A program made the translations under genes and the position numbers. A stretch of 35,615 bases of DNA from Chitinispirillaceae bacterium (GTDB lineage Bacteria; Fibrobacterota; Chitinivibrionia; Chitinivibrionales; Chitinispirillaceae): contig JAFGHA010000218.1 in NCBI GenBank assembly GCA_016930275.1, positions 1 to 35,615 of the forward strand. Direction: 5' to 3'. The notes beneath the pieces were generated by a model, which worked only from the letters and a program-made list of their open reading frames with translations, was not told the origin of the DNA and did no database searches. Of this stretch, positions 1 to 7,683 are shown piece after piece; the first letter of the stretch is position 1, and every line of letters starts with the position of its first letter.

Positions 1-432
1 AACACTCTCGGCTGAAAATGGATATTGCAAAACGATTAAAAGACAAAGTATCTTAACTGAGAACTCGGTACTCTTGAGTAAAAACATTTGTGAAAGCTTG
101 TTTTTATTCGCTCGATAAACCATCGTACGCTGACCTAAAAACACATTGTCTTCAACGCGTAATAGACCGACCTCACCTAATGGAGCCTCTCGTGTTAAAA
201 TGACATCATTTTTATTTAATTTTGACCGGCGAGTCCACTTAAGGTAGGTTTGTTCGTCCACATATCTAACTTCGTCAAGATTAATTCGTCCTTTTTTTAC
301 ATTTGTAGTTCGAATCATCTTATATGGTGTTTCGAATTCGACAGATGGAGCAGTTTTGTTAATACAGTCAATAATTTCAATACAAACGTTCCTTAACGGG
401 GAAATTTCCCAATTTTTAATAGGAGATTTCAT
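1..432 (-). CDS. hsdS: Type I restriction-modification specificity subunit HsdS, N-terminal part (runs off the window)
   Basis: Translating the minus strand from the ATG at 432 gives 144 residues open to the window edge. The protein resembles the first target-recognition domain of HsdS, which selects the DNA sequence methylated or cut by the HsdM/HsdR complex. The clearest family signature is TREAPLGEVG near residues 81-90, followed by GQR near residue 103. The ATG overlaps the stop codon of the upstream winged-helix gene (ATGA), so translation is probably coupled and the gene belongs to the hsdM operon. It is visibly more AT-rich than hsdM, as is usual for the fast-evolving S subunit. After about residue 112 the similarity fades, and a different frame carries RFAISIFS, which recalls the RFxIPIPP end of a recognition domain. 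A frameshift or deletion there is possible but not shown. Confidence 0.82.
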   Translation of the reverse strand, partial: MKSPIKNWEISPLRNVCIEIIDCINKTAPSVEFETPYKMIRTTNVKKGRINLDEVRYVDEQTYLKWTRRSKLNKNDVILTREAPLGEVGLLRVEDNVFLGQRTMVYRANKNKLSQMFLLKSTEFSVKILCLLIVLQYPFSAESV

Positions 433-689
433 CCCACACCCCCAACCGCCCGCATCGCCAACTCCGTCAACCTGTACCGCTGCAGCCTGCTGTTCGGTTT
501 TTCAGGAATAGTCATTTCAACCATCCCGCCTTTGCTTGCCGGCTGCAGGTAGAGCGTACTGAATGATTTCCGGTCCTTGAGCTTCAAAACCGCCTGCAAC
601 TCATCACGGCTCATCTCCCCTTTAATCGCAGCAAGCATCCTTGCGACTTGCGGGGTGACTTGTGGGGTGACTTGCGGGGTGACTTTCAT
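429..689 (-). CDS. Small winged-helix protein resembling a detached RecG-like/Fic-type C-terminal domain
   Basis: An 86-residue protein lies between hsdM and hsdS. It begins with three VTPQ repeats (residues 3-14), followed by a compact winged-helix-like segment with DELQAVLKLKDRKSF and KPNSRLQRYRLTE. The same repeat-plus-winged-helix arrangement is known to me at the C-termini of larger AAA_4/RecG-like or Fic-family proteins, where it is thought to bind DNA. Here it stands alone. Its ATG directly abuts the hsdM stop, and its stop overlaps the hsdS start by four bases, so it is cotranslated with both. A DNA-binding or regulatory role in the restriction system is an inference. It could also be a decaying fragment of a larger gene kept only for its reading frame. 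Confidence 0.7.
   Translation of the reverse strand: MKVTPQVTPQVTPQVARMLAAIKGEMSRDELQAVLKLKDRKSFSTLYLQPASKGGMVEMTIPEKPNSRLQRYRLTELAMRAVGGVG
645..684. repeat. 12-bp tandem repeat, just over 3 copies, inside the winged-helix gene
   Basis: The unit gacttgcggggt occurs at 645-656, 657-668 (one substitution) and 669-680, and a partial unit follows at 681-684. It encodes the VTPQ repeats right after the start codon. Because the unit is a multiple of three, a change in copy number would keep the reading frame. Confidence 0.9.
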
Positions 690-2732
690 TCACTCCCCCG
701 CAATCGCCCTGATATTCTTCCCGATCACCCGCTCCAGCTCCCGCGCCTCGGCATTGAGCTTCTCAAGCTCCGTATTCATCGTGAGCATCTCTTCGATAAA
801 CTCCTCCTCGGTTTTTCCGTCTTCCTCAATCACCACGCCCACGTAGCGGCCGGGATTGAGGGAGTACTCCTGCTCCTTGACATCGTCGAGTGTTGCCAGC
901 TTGCACAGGCCGGTAACATCTTCGTAGTCGGCATCGGGAAACCGCTCCTGCAACCAGGTGATATGGGTGAAATAGTATTCGGCTGCCCGGGCCTCTTTGT
1001 GCAGTGCTTCTATTTCGGTTTTAAGGGCTTTCAGGTCGCGGTTGCCACCGCGCCCGCCGGATGCTGTTACCGTGTCGATATTCCGTACCGCTTTATCCAC
1101 CTGTTTGAGAAGTTCGTGGAGTTTCGCAAAAAAAGGTGTTGTTGTTGCGGCAAGTTTACGTTGTGCGGAGTTTGCTTTTTCTATGGATAATGATTTTACA
1201 GCAGCCAGATAGGTTGTATAGGCATCGAGCAGTTTATCGGCATTTTTGAGTACCGGTTTGAAATCGGGAATTGTTTCGCAGTCGTTTTCCTTGAGATACG
1301 CGACAACCTTTTCGGACGTTTCGGCAAGTTGCGGCCGATGGCCGGTGAGTCCCGAAAACCCGTTTGCGAAATAGCTGTTGACAAGGTCGATAAATGCCTG
1401 CCGGTTGCCGCGGTGGAGCCGGCTGATGATGGCGATATTCTGGAGCTGTTCTTCGGAAAACTCACGGTGGGCGCGGTCGATCTGCGTAAAGATGTTGCGG
1501 GCATCGATAAAGAGGATCTTCTCGTCGGTCTTGCCCTTGTCGAAAAACCAGAGGGTTGCCGGAAGGGTGACCGTGTAGAACATATTCGACGGCAGTGTCA
1601 GCATGGCGTAAATCAGGTTCTTCTCAATGAGCGTTTTTCGGATATCCGCTTCACTGTGGCGCGCGTCGGAAGCACTGTTGGCCATAACGAGCGCGGCGCG
1701 CCCTTTTTTCTTGAGTGAGGTGGCGAAGAGGTTGATCCAGAGGTAGTTCGCATTCGGTACGGTTACGGCACCCTTGTCTTTCGCCTTCGCATCGCCTTTG
1801 TTACGCGGAATACCGTAGGTGTTGAACCGCCGGTCGCCTTCAACTTTTGCAAGGTTGACATCGTCTACATTGAACGGTGGATTGGCGAGTACGTAATCGA
1901 ATTTTTCGAAACTGTCGTGAGCGTCTTCGTAATAGGTGTTCGCCTGCCGTATTTCACCGCGCAAACCGTTTACCGCAATATTCATCTTTGCCAGCTTTAC
2001 GGTTTCGAGTGTCTTCTCCTGTCCGTACACAAAGAGGCTCATGTCTTCACCGGGAACGTTCCGTGCTTCGATAAACTGTGCCGACTGCACGAACATCCCG
2101 CCCGAACCGCATGCCGGGTCGAAAACCGTTCCGTTATGCGGTTCGATGATCTGCACCATAAGGCGCACCACCGACCGGGGGGTGAAAAACTCACCACCGC
2201 CCTGACCTTCGGCCATCGCGAATTCACCGAGGAAATATTCATAGATCTGCCCGAACATATCACCGGTTGCGTTCTTTGGAATATCGGCAAAGTTCTTGAG
2301 CAGTTGTTTCGGTATGGTTCGCGATTCGGGTTTACGAACCAGTCTGAAGTATTCATCCTGCGGCAGGGTGTCTTTCAGTTCAGGTTTGAATTCCTCAATG
2401 AGCGTCATTGCCTGCTTGATTGCTTTCGCGATGTCCTCTTTTTCGGGAAGATTCAGCAGGTAGTCATAGCGCGCCATGGGAGGAAGGTAGAAACCACACT
2501 TTTCGATGGCAATCTCATGAATCGGCCGCTCGCGACGTGTTCCCTGCAGTTTTTTAAATTCGGCATTTATTGCAGCCTCGTGAACACTGTACTTGTTATC
2601 GGCAAACCGCAGGAAAATGAGCCCCAAAACCGGGGTGGAGTATTCAGATGATTTCAGGTCTGAATTTGCACGCAGAGTATCGGCGGTGCGCCAGAGGGTT
2701 GCTTCGAGTTGCTTGAGCTCTTCTTTGGTCAT
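690..2732 (-). CDS. hsdM: Type I restriction-modification DNA methyltransferase subunit HsdM
   Basis: A 680-residue N6-adenine methyltransferase subunit. The N-terminal helical HsdM_N domain (residues 5 to about 150) is followed by the catalytic domain. That domain holds the SAM-binding motif DPACGSGG near residue 203 and the catalytic NPPF motif near residue 283. The C-terminal region (from about 500) is helical and ends in a coiled-coil-like segment, as expected for contacts with HsdS. The length is somewhat above the common 500-550 residues but fits the long HsdM subgroup. In complex with HsdS it methylates host DNA; with HsdR it would also restrict foreign DNA. No hsdR lies upstream of it here, so it would have to lie beyond the left edge or elsewhere. 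The stop codon abuts the start of the small winged-helix gene. Confidence 0.95.
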   Translation of the reverse strand: MTKEELKQLEATLWRTADTLRANSDLKSSEYSTPVLGLIFLRFADNKYSVHEAAINAEFKKLQGTRRERPIHEIAIEKCGFYLPPMARYDYLLNLPEKEDIAKAIKQAMTLIEEFKPELKDTLPQDEYFRLVRKPESRTIPKQLLKNFADIPKNATGDMFGQIYEYFLGEFAMAEGQGGGEFFTPRSVVRLMVQIIEPHNGTVFDPACGSGGMFVQSAQFIEARNVPGEDMSLFVYGQEKTLETVKLAKMNIAVNGLRGEIRQANTYYEDAHDSFEKFDYVLANPPFNVDDVNLAKVEGDRRFNTYGIPRNKGDAKAKDKGAVTVPNANYLWINLFATSLKKKGRAALVMANSASDARHSEADIRKTLIEKNLIYAMLTLPSNMFYTVTLPATLWFFDKGKTDEKILFIDARNIFTQIDRAHREFSEEQLQNIAIISRLHRGNRQAFIDLVNSYFANGFSGLTGHRPQLAETSEKVVAYLKENDCETIPDFKPVLKNADKLLDAYTTYLAAVKSLSIEKANSAQRKLAATTTPFFAKLHELLKQVDKAVRNIDTVTASGGRGGNRDLKALKTEIEALHKEARAAEYYFTHITWLQERFPDADYEDVTGLCKLATLDDVKEQEYSLNPGRYVGVVIEEDGKTEEEFIEEMLTMNTELEKLNAEARELERVIGKNIRAIAGE

Positions 2733-2867
2733 TTACGTTGGTCCGCTATATTGAAAGGTGACGATTGAGTGTTTCGAGTTATTTTTGAGTAAAATAGTAT
2801 CAGCCAGGCAGAATTAATGGTTGCAGTGCGTTACCCACCAAGTACCATATTAGCCACACTGCTCACT

Positions 2868-4358
2868 TCACCTCACCCCAACCGTCCTGCGGACAACAGT
2901 TGCCCCCTCCACCCTCTTCCGTTGTACCCATACTCCCGGAACCGGCGGCACCGCGTTCCGGACGATTTTTCTCCCGTCAATTCCGAACCATTCCGCGGGC
3001 AGCTGTGTCGGGTGCCCAATCTGCAACTTCTCTACCAGAAGTTCCCGCACTACCTGCTGCGACCCGGCTTCGAATGCACCGATGTCGATATGCCCATCCG
3101 TTGGCCGGGCGCGGGCACTGCCGGGCGCCATGAGTGATGGAGATGAAGGCAGATACACCGGTGGAAATAACGGATCGGCAAAAGGATACGCTACAACCGT
3201 GGGCGTCTCCGCAGCCCCGCCATCAATCAGCGGACTCTCGGCACCGGGGATAAAATCCCCGTTTTCCGCATCGACGAAGGGTGAGCCGGTTCCGCTGAGC
3301 GTGTTGTTCCATTCACTCGCCGATGGAAGACGTGTCGCATGTTCGCTGATCCAGTTATTAGCACCGATGAGCGTTCGCGGGCTGTGCACCCATTCACCGT
3401 CGGCGTCATTGATCACCCTGATATCGGCGTCGGGATCGGCACTGTAAACAACATTATTGAACATTTCCAGCGTTTCGATCATATTGAACGTTCTGACCGC
3501 ATCTCCGCGGCTGCCGGTCAGGATAAAGGTATTGTTGACAAAGCGGTATCGCCCATTGGTGGGATTTCCCGGCAGGTCGCCGCCGATCCGGGCGCAGGAG
3601 TTGCGGCTCTGAATAATGACATTACCCACCACATCGGCATCTTCCCGCCTGGTATCAATTTCGACCTGGTCATTGTCGTCCGGATCCGGAGCAAACAGTC
3701 CGAGGCCGTGTCCACTCGACCCCGCCACTTCAATCCAGTTGTAATAGATTTCATTGCGTTCCGCGCGTGACTTCACGTTGTCACCTTCAACGCCATCGTG
3801 CAGATAGCAGAACTGCAGCCTGAACACCGATCCGGGGTGGGTGATTTCATCGGTTGCCATGTAGATCTGGTGCTGGGTAGCCCCGCCGGTTGGAATACCG
3901 TTACCGACAAATTCACAGTACTCAACCGTTACATTTCCGGTCCCGGTACCGTAACCGATCAGGCCGTGATTGCATTCCGAAATAATGCAGTCCCGCACGA
4001 TAATATTGTTTCCGAATACACCGATGCCTTTCGGCATGCCGGTTACATGGAACCCTTCCACAACAATATCGTCACCCGTAATATTCAGCCCGTACGAGGT
4101 GCTGCCACTGATTTCCGGGCGGGCTTCGTCGCCGGTACGGATACCAAGCAGTGTTATCCGGTTTTCTGCGAACGTTGCTCCCGAAGCATAGGTCGCTCCT
4201 CCATCCACCTCGATGGTATCCCCCGGTTCCGTCAGGTCTTCAATTTCACGCAATTCGCGGTATTGTTTGCCATTACCAACCTGAATGATTCTGCTAAAGC
4301 TGGTGAAAGCGCTTCCCGAAACCATAACCACCAGGCATAGAATTATCAGTTTCCGCAC
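2868..4358 (-). CDS. Secreted right-handed beta-helix protein with T9SS-like C-terminal tail
   Basis: A 496-residue exported protein. It starts at a GTG (4358) preceded by an AGGGGG ribosome-binding site. Residues 1 to about 21 form a signal peptide. Residues 25 to about 370 show the repeated short strands and Asn/Gly-rich turns of the pectate-lyase-like parallel beta-helix (for example NNIIVRDCIISECNHG and VVGNVIIQSRN). The C-terminal roughly 55 residues end in a pattern like the T9SS type A sorting tail: GIDGRKI, then PGVWVQR, then a Val/Arg-rich strand. Families of this fold bind or cleave polysaccharides, commonly pectin-type polyuronides, but I see no specific catalytic motif, so the substrate is unknown. 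It is monocistronic and divergent from the Hcp cassette. Confidence 0.8.
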   Translation of the reverse strand: MRKLIILCLVVMVSGSAFTSFSRIIQVGNGKQYRELREIEDLTEPGDTIEVDGGATYASGATFAENRITLLGIRTGDEARPEISGSTSYGLNITGDDIVVEGFHVTGMPKGIGVFGNNIIVRDCIISECNHGLIGYGTGTGNVTVEYCEFVGNGIPTGGATQHQIYMATDEITHPGSVFRLQFCYLHDGVEGDNVKSRAERNEIYYNWIEVAGSSGHGLGLFAPDPDDNDQVEIDTRREDADVVGNVIIQSRNSCARIGGDLPGNPTNGRYRFVNNTFILTGSRGDAVRTFNMIETLEMFNNVVYSADPDADIRVINDADGEWVHSPRTLIGANNWISEHATRLPSASEWNNTLSGTGSPFVDAENGDFIPGAESPLIDGGAAETPTVVAYPFADPLFPPVYLPSSPSLMAPGSARARPTDGHIDIGAFEAGSQQVVRELLVEKLQIGHPTQLPAEWFGIDGRKIVRNAVPPVPGVWVQRKRVEGATVVRRTVGVR

Positions 4359-4573
4359 GGGTGCCCCCTTTTAAATTTGTTCCCTATTCAATCGCTCTTA
4401 TCATATCATACCATATTGCGACACTCCGAGGGATGGCACGCCGAAACACCTTAAAAAACTGTCGTATTTCTACTACTCAAGCGGGCCTGCTCGGTGAGCC
4501 GTTGAGAACTCAAGGTTTCTTTTTCTATCCCCCCGACTACCCATTACCAAAATACAGCAAAATACGTCCCAAA

Positions 4574-4589
4574 TGTGATGAGTATCACA
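4574..4589 (+). promoter_or_regulatory. CRP/FNR-family operator-like palindrome upstream of hcp
   Basis: TGTGATGAGTATCACA is a perfect inverted repeat (TGTGAT/ATCACA, 4-base spacer) and matches the classical TGTGA-N6-TCACA consensus of CRP-family regulators. Its centre (4581.5) lies 41.5 bases before the transcription start predicted from the TATTTT at 4611-4616, the usual geometry of class II activation. It could also serve the divergent beta-helix gene. Regulation is inferred. Confidence 0.55.
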
Positions 4590-4610
4590 ACACCGGGTGC
4601 GTGACGATTG

Positions 4611-4616
4611 TATTTT
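4611..4616 (+). promoter_or_regulatory. Candidate -10 element of the hcp promoter
   Basis: TATTTT at 4611-4616 is placed correctly relative to the CRP-like site for an activator-dependent promoter with transcription starting near 4623. No good -35 hexamer is visible, which fits an activator overlapping the -35 position. Confidence 0.35.
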
Positions 4617-4658
4617 AGTTAATATTTTGATCCGGTAAGGGATACTGAAGAGGTAAAG

Positions 4659-4727
4659 ATGACCACCTCCCTATTCCTGTTCCGCCGCCGGAATTTGCTC
4701 AGCCACCGTAGCGGCAGATCCGGCTGA
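4659..4727 (+). CDS. Possible 22-residue leader peptide upstream of hcp
   Basis: An ATG at 4659 is preceded at suitable distance by GAAGAGG. It opens a 22-codon frame ending in TGA at 4725-4727, 33 bases before hcp. The peptide is basic (RRR, HRSGRSG). It has no recognisable homology, and its only support is the ribosome-binding site and its position between promoter and hcp. It may be chance. Confidence 0.22.
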   Translation: MTTSLFLFRRRNLLSHRSGRSG

Positions 4728-4760
4728 CAACCATCAGAGAGTACCGAAAGTTTCACACCA

Positions 4761-5951
4761 ATGCCCCAGTCACCGATTATATCGATATATGCCCCCGACG
4801 GGAAACCGATACCAGGTCCCGTACCCGTTGAGGATGCTGAAACATCCGATCTTACCGGTGCTTACGGCGAAGAGTTCAGTCATCGGGTTTATACCATCAA
4901 GAAAGACTATTTCTTCTCTCTTCTCTACGGCGTGGATTTCGTCCGCAAGCATGAACCCATGGCCATCGTAAAACAGATCGACAAAATGAGTGTGCCGCTA
5001 ATGAAATATCTCACCAGCGGCACTTTTTTTCAGAAAGTCGAAGTACGGTGGTACAACTACAATAAACAAGTCGGAAGGACCGAAGAGTACTTCCGTATGA
5101 CACTCGAGCATGTCCGTCTCGAAAGAATCCGCTATCTGATTCCTGATACTAAAGCACAGCAGTTCGAGCGATACGGTCACCTCGAAGAACTGCAGCTCTT
5201 ATTCCAGAAAATCACCTGGCTCTACCCCAAGGGGTATCTGACCTATACCGACATCTGGAATGAGGCGTATTCGGAAGTCGACCGGAAAAATTTCGGCGGT
5301 AAAAAAGATGAAACCGAAGAGCTTACGGAAACTCCGATGGTCGATACCCTCACCATCAAATTCACCTCCGGAAAATTTGATGAGCCCAATGGCGGCTTCA
5401 AATTCGATGCAAAGGCAAAGGTAACCTTCACCTACACGGCAAGCCGAAAACCCGACGGCAAAGAGAACAAGGTATATGCAAAACTCTTTGCGGTATACAA
5501 CGGAAAAACGGAGGATCTGCGGCAGGTCAACGAGGGACGGCTGGTAAGCGGTGATTCGTGGAGTACGGAGTTCAAGCTGAAGAAGCCGGAAGGGTTGAAG
5601 AGCGATAGTGATACGGTGGAGTATTATGCAGAGGTGGAGAATGCATTTGCGGGGACATTCAAGAGTGAGAGTGTCACCGTTCCTAAATCGGACACCCCGG
5701 AATTTGTTGATGTGTATTTTGAAAATGATAACGGGGAAAAAATTGAAAGGGCAGGGAGAAATAAAAAAGTAATGCTGGTCATTTCCACGAAGAATATGAT
5801 TGGTAAGAAGGTTGAGATAGATCTCTCTGATGGAACAATTGATTTTGAATATAACGATGAACGGATTGGCAACGATTTATTAAAGGATCTTGAAATTACC
5901 GATGACCTTATGAAAATTGAATTGCTAACATATCCGCAGGAGAAAACGTAA
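4761..5951 (+). CDS. hcp: Type VI secretion tube protein Hcp (TssD) with a C-terminal extension
   Basis: A 396-residue protein whose residues 1 to about 172 match the Hcp fold. It shows YFFSLLYGVDF, then IVKQIDKMSVPL, KVEVRWYNY, EEYFRMTLEHVRL and the hallmark HLEELQLLFQKITW (residues 140-153). Hcp hexamers stack into the T6SS tube and can carry fused effector cargo. Ordinary Hcp is about 160-175 residues. The extra 220 or so residues (from about 190) look like one or two beta-sandwich domains, with no catalytic motif that I recognise. Base composition becomes AT-rich from about 5640, suggesting that the 3' end was exchanged together with the next gene. Its stop codon overlaps the downstream ATG (TAATG), indicating coupled translation. 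No sheath, baseplate or membrane-complex genes are in the window. Confidence 0.85.
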   Translation: MPQSPIISIYAPDGKPIPGPVPVEDAETSDLTGAYGEEFSHRVYTIKKDYFFSLLYGVDFVRKHEPMAIVKQIDKMSVPLMKYLTSGTFFQKVEVRWYNYNKQVGRTEEYFRMTLEHVRLERIRYLIPDTKAQQFERYGHLEELQLLFQKITWLYPKGYLTYTDIWNEAYSEVDRKNFGGKKDETEELTETPMVDTLTIKFTSGKFDEPNGGFKFDAKAKVTFTYTASRKPDGKENKVYAKLFAVYNGKTEDLRQVNEGRLVSGDSWSTEFKLKKPEGLKSDSDTVEYYAEVENAFAGTFKSESVTVPKSDTPEFVDVYFENDNGEKIERAGRNKKVMLVISTKNMIGKKVEIDLSDGTIDFEYNDERIGNDLLKDLEITDDLMKIELLTYPQEKT

Positions 5952-7102
5952 TGGCGGTAATACGGCTTTCGGGACAAACCTCGACTTTTTTTGATTTTCA
6001 GCCGCTCATGATGGATGAGTTTATTCCTGTTGTTGAATTTGATAGAGGCAGCTTCAACAACGACTTCGGGTATTTATCCGGAGATCCAAACGAAACGACG
6101 CTTTCAGAGTATATAGATGAGAAGTTACGTAAAATTCAGCCCAAAGTGGTTGAAACTGAGGTTAGAAAAATCAAACTTCCATTTTCAGTTCAAAAAGGGT
6201 GTGATAACAGCAAAGACCCTGAGGGGATCATTACGATCAAACTGTCGGTTTCCGATCCGGAAATAACAATTATAAGCAATAACTCAATTAAAGTTAAATA
6301 CGGAGAAAACTTCGTACTTGAGATTGACATTCAGAAGAAATCAGATGTTGAGTTTTATATCGATTTTTATGCTAATGACGATAATGATAATAATGTGGGA
6401 GAATTGAAGGACATTCATTGTGGTAGAGCAAAGGTGCAGTTCTCCTATCGTTCAGAGATTGTAATAATCGTTGGTACTGATGCGCCTGCCGGAAGTCGTC
6501 ATCAACATAACTCGGAAGACAACTTCATTCGAAGAGTTGATAGATTACTCAATACCCGGACTGTAGAAAATGTAGTTGTTGGTCAAAATGAATTTGTATA
6601 TGTTTTAGTTTCGAAAAGCATGTCAAAAACCAATATTGACAAATTAAATGCGTACGGCAATAAATTCAGGAACTATAAAGTACTTACTCACAATGCAATG
6701 GAATTAGTTCTATTTATAAATAGTTTGTCAAATATTCGAAAATTGGTTTATTTTGGACACGGAATAGAAGACGGTCCACTTTATGAATATGGCGTCGAAA
6801 GACTACCGGAACCAAGAGTATTTAAAAAAACATCCTTTCGAAATAATGCAACTGTATATTTTGCCACCTGTAATTCTAAACAATATGCCGAGGAGTTTGC
6901 ATCGATCTTGCAGGTTAACACAATTGGAGTTGAAGGTACTACTTTTTATGGTGAACAGGAAATTAGTGCAGGTAAAATTACCGAAAGTGCATTAGCAGGT
7001 TCATCAATTGCATGGCGTTATGATGTGACTCCTTCAGGGATTTCAAAGACGAGCTATTCTTTAAATCAAAATCATGGAATTCCCTTTTTACGAACAAAAT
7101 AA
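5951..7102 (+). CDS. Putative Hcp-linked effector with clan CD (caspase/CHAT-like) peptidase-like domain
   Basis: A 383-residue protein translationally coupled to hcp (one-base overlap, GGAG ribosome-binding site). I do not recognise it as a named family. Residues 1-165 are beta-rich, with a possible immunoglobulin-like segment (about 95-165). Residues about 168-365 resemble an alpha/beta sandwich: IVIIVGTD strand, a hydrophobic strand ending in YFGHG (His270), then after 37 residues VYFATCNS (Cys307). A His-Gly after one strand and a Cys after the next is the layout of clan CD cysteine peptidases (caspases, gingipains, CHAT). The gene is clearly more AT-rich than most of the window, as is common for exchanged effector genes. 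It could instead be a non-catalytic relative such as DUF4347-like proteins. Confidence 0.55.
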   Translation: MAVIRLSGQTSTFFDFQPLMMDEFIPVVEFDRGSFNNDFGYLSGDPNETTLSEYIDEKLRKIQPKVVETEVRKIKLPFSVQKGCDNSKDPEGIITIKLSVSDPEITIISNNSIKVKYGENFVLEIDIQKKSDVEFYIDFYANDDNDNNVGELKDIHCGRAKVQFSYRSEIVIIVGTDAPAGSRHQHNSEDNFIRRVDRLLNTRTVENVVVGQNEFVYVLVSKSMSKTNIDKLNAYGNKFRNYKVLTHNAMELVLFINSLSNIRKLVYFGHGIEDGPLYEYGVERLPEPRVFKKTSFRNNATVYFATCNSKQYAEEFASILQVNTIGVEGTTFYGEQEISAGKITESALAGSSIAWRYDVTPSGISKTSYSLNQNHGIPFLRTK

Positions 7103-7103
7103 A

Positions 7104-7661
7104 ATGAAATCCGACCTTCTCAGAACCGTATTAACAACATACTTTTTAGGTGCTATACTGGTTACTATTGTAATGGCTGAAGATAACAGAAGCACGACTA
7201 CTGACTCAATAAGCATACAGAAGCTACTACAAAATGCCGAACATTTGCATTGGGACCTATCCGTTGACAGCGCGGTCAATTACCTTACTCACCTCGGTTT
7301 GACCGATTGTCGAATTATTGATCGAAACAACCATTGTACAGTTGGACCGTGCGTCGACTGCCGCGGGAATGACAAAAAAGTCGGAATTGCGTACACATGG
7401 CATACTATTGGCGGAGTTCACTTCGTACCAGTTCTTTCGTTTTATACGATTGATTTTCCCGAGTGTAGAAGCTGTATGAATGCCTTTATTTCACTAAAAG
7501 ATCTCGGCTACACCAAACCGGATCGTACTGATCCGATAGAACTTGACATGATAATTAAAACCGTCCATGACACTCTTCAGAGGAAAATACAAGTTGAAGT
7601 CTGGAACGAATGCTGTCCTGGCAACCGATTGAAGTTGTACAGATCGATATTTGATAATTGA
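7104..7661 (+). CDS. Exported cysteine-rich small protein, candidate immunity protein
   Basis: A 185-residue protein starting at the ATG at 7104, one base after the stop of the putative effector. An ATG at 7074 in the same frame is possible, but the later start puts a signal peptide (LLRTVLTTYFLGAILVTIVMA) at the true N-terminus. The mature part has eight cysteines in groups (DC, HC, GPC, VDC, EC, SC, ECC), which points to a disulfide-bonded protein outside the cytoplasm. No known family was recognised. Small periplasmic immunity proteins are typically encoded directly after T6SS effectors, and this position is the basis for the suggestion. The gene shares the AT-rich composition of its upstream neighbour. 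Confidence 0.55.
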   Translation: MKSDLLRTVLTTYFLGAILVTIVMAEDNRSTTTDSISIQKLLQNAEHLHWDLSVDSAVNYLTHLGLTDCRIIDRNNHCTVGPCVDCRGNDKKVGIAYTWHTIGGVHFVPVLSFYTIDFPECRSCMNAFISLKDLGYTKPDRTDPIELDMIIKTVHDTLQRKIQVEVWNECCPGNRLKLYRSIFDN

Positions 7662-7683
7662 TAGTCAAATTACCACTGGATAA

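Larger units (their letters stand above)
4359..4760. other. Divergent intergenic region between the beta-helix gene and hcp
   Basis: About 400 bases without a convincing large gene. It holds a CRP-like palindrome (4574-4589), a possible -10 element (4611-4616) and a 22-codon reading frame with a Shine-Dalgarno-like sequence (4659-4727). Nothing else was recognised in 4359-4570, which must contain the promoter of the minus-strand beta-helix gene. Confidence 0.6.

Noticed and set aside
1917..2651. Long plus-strand frame (244 codons) opposite hsdM
   Set aside because: It is a shadow of hsdM; the translation has no domain-like features.
4361..4618. 85-codon plus-strand frame before the Hcp cassette
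   Set aside because: No recognisable similarity, and it covers the CRP-like operator and divergent promoter region.
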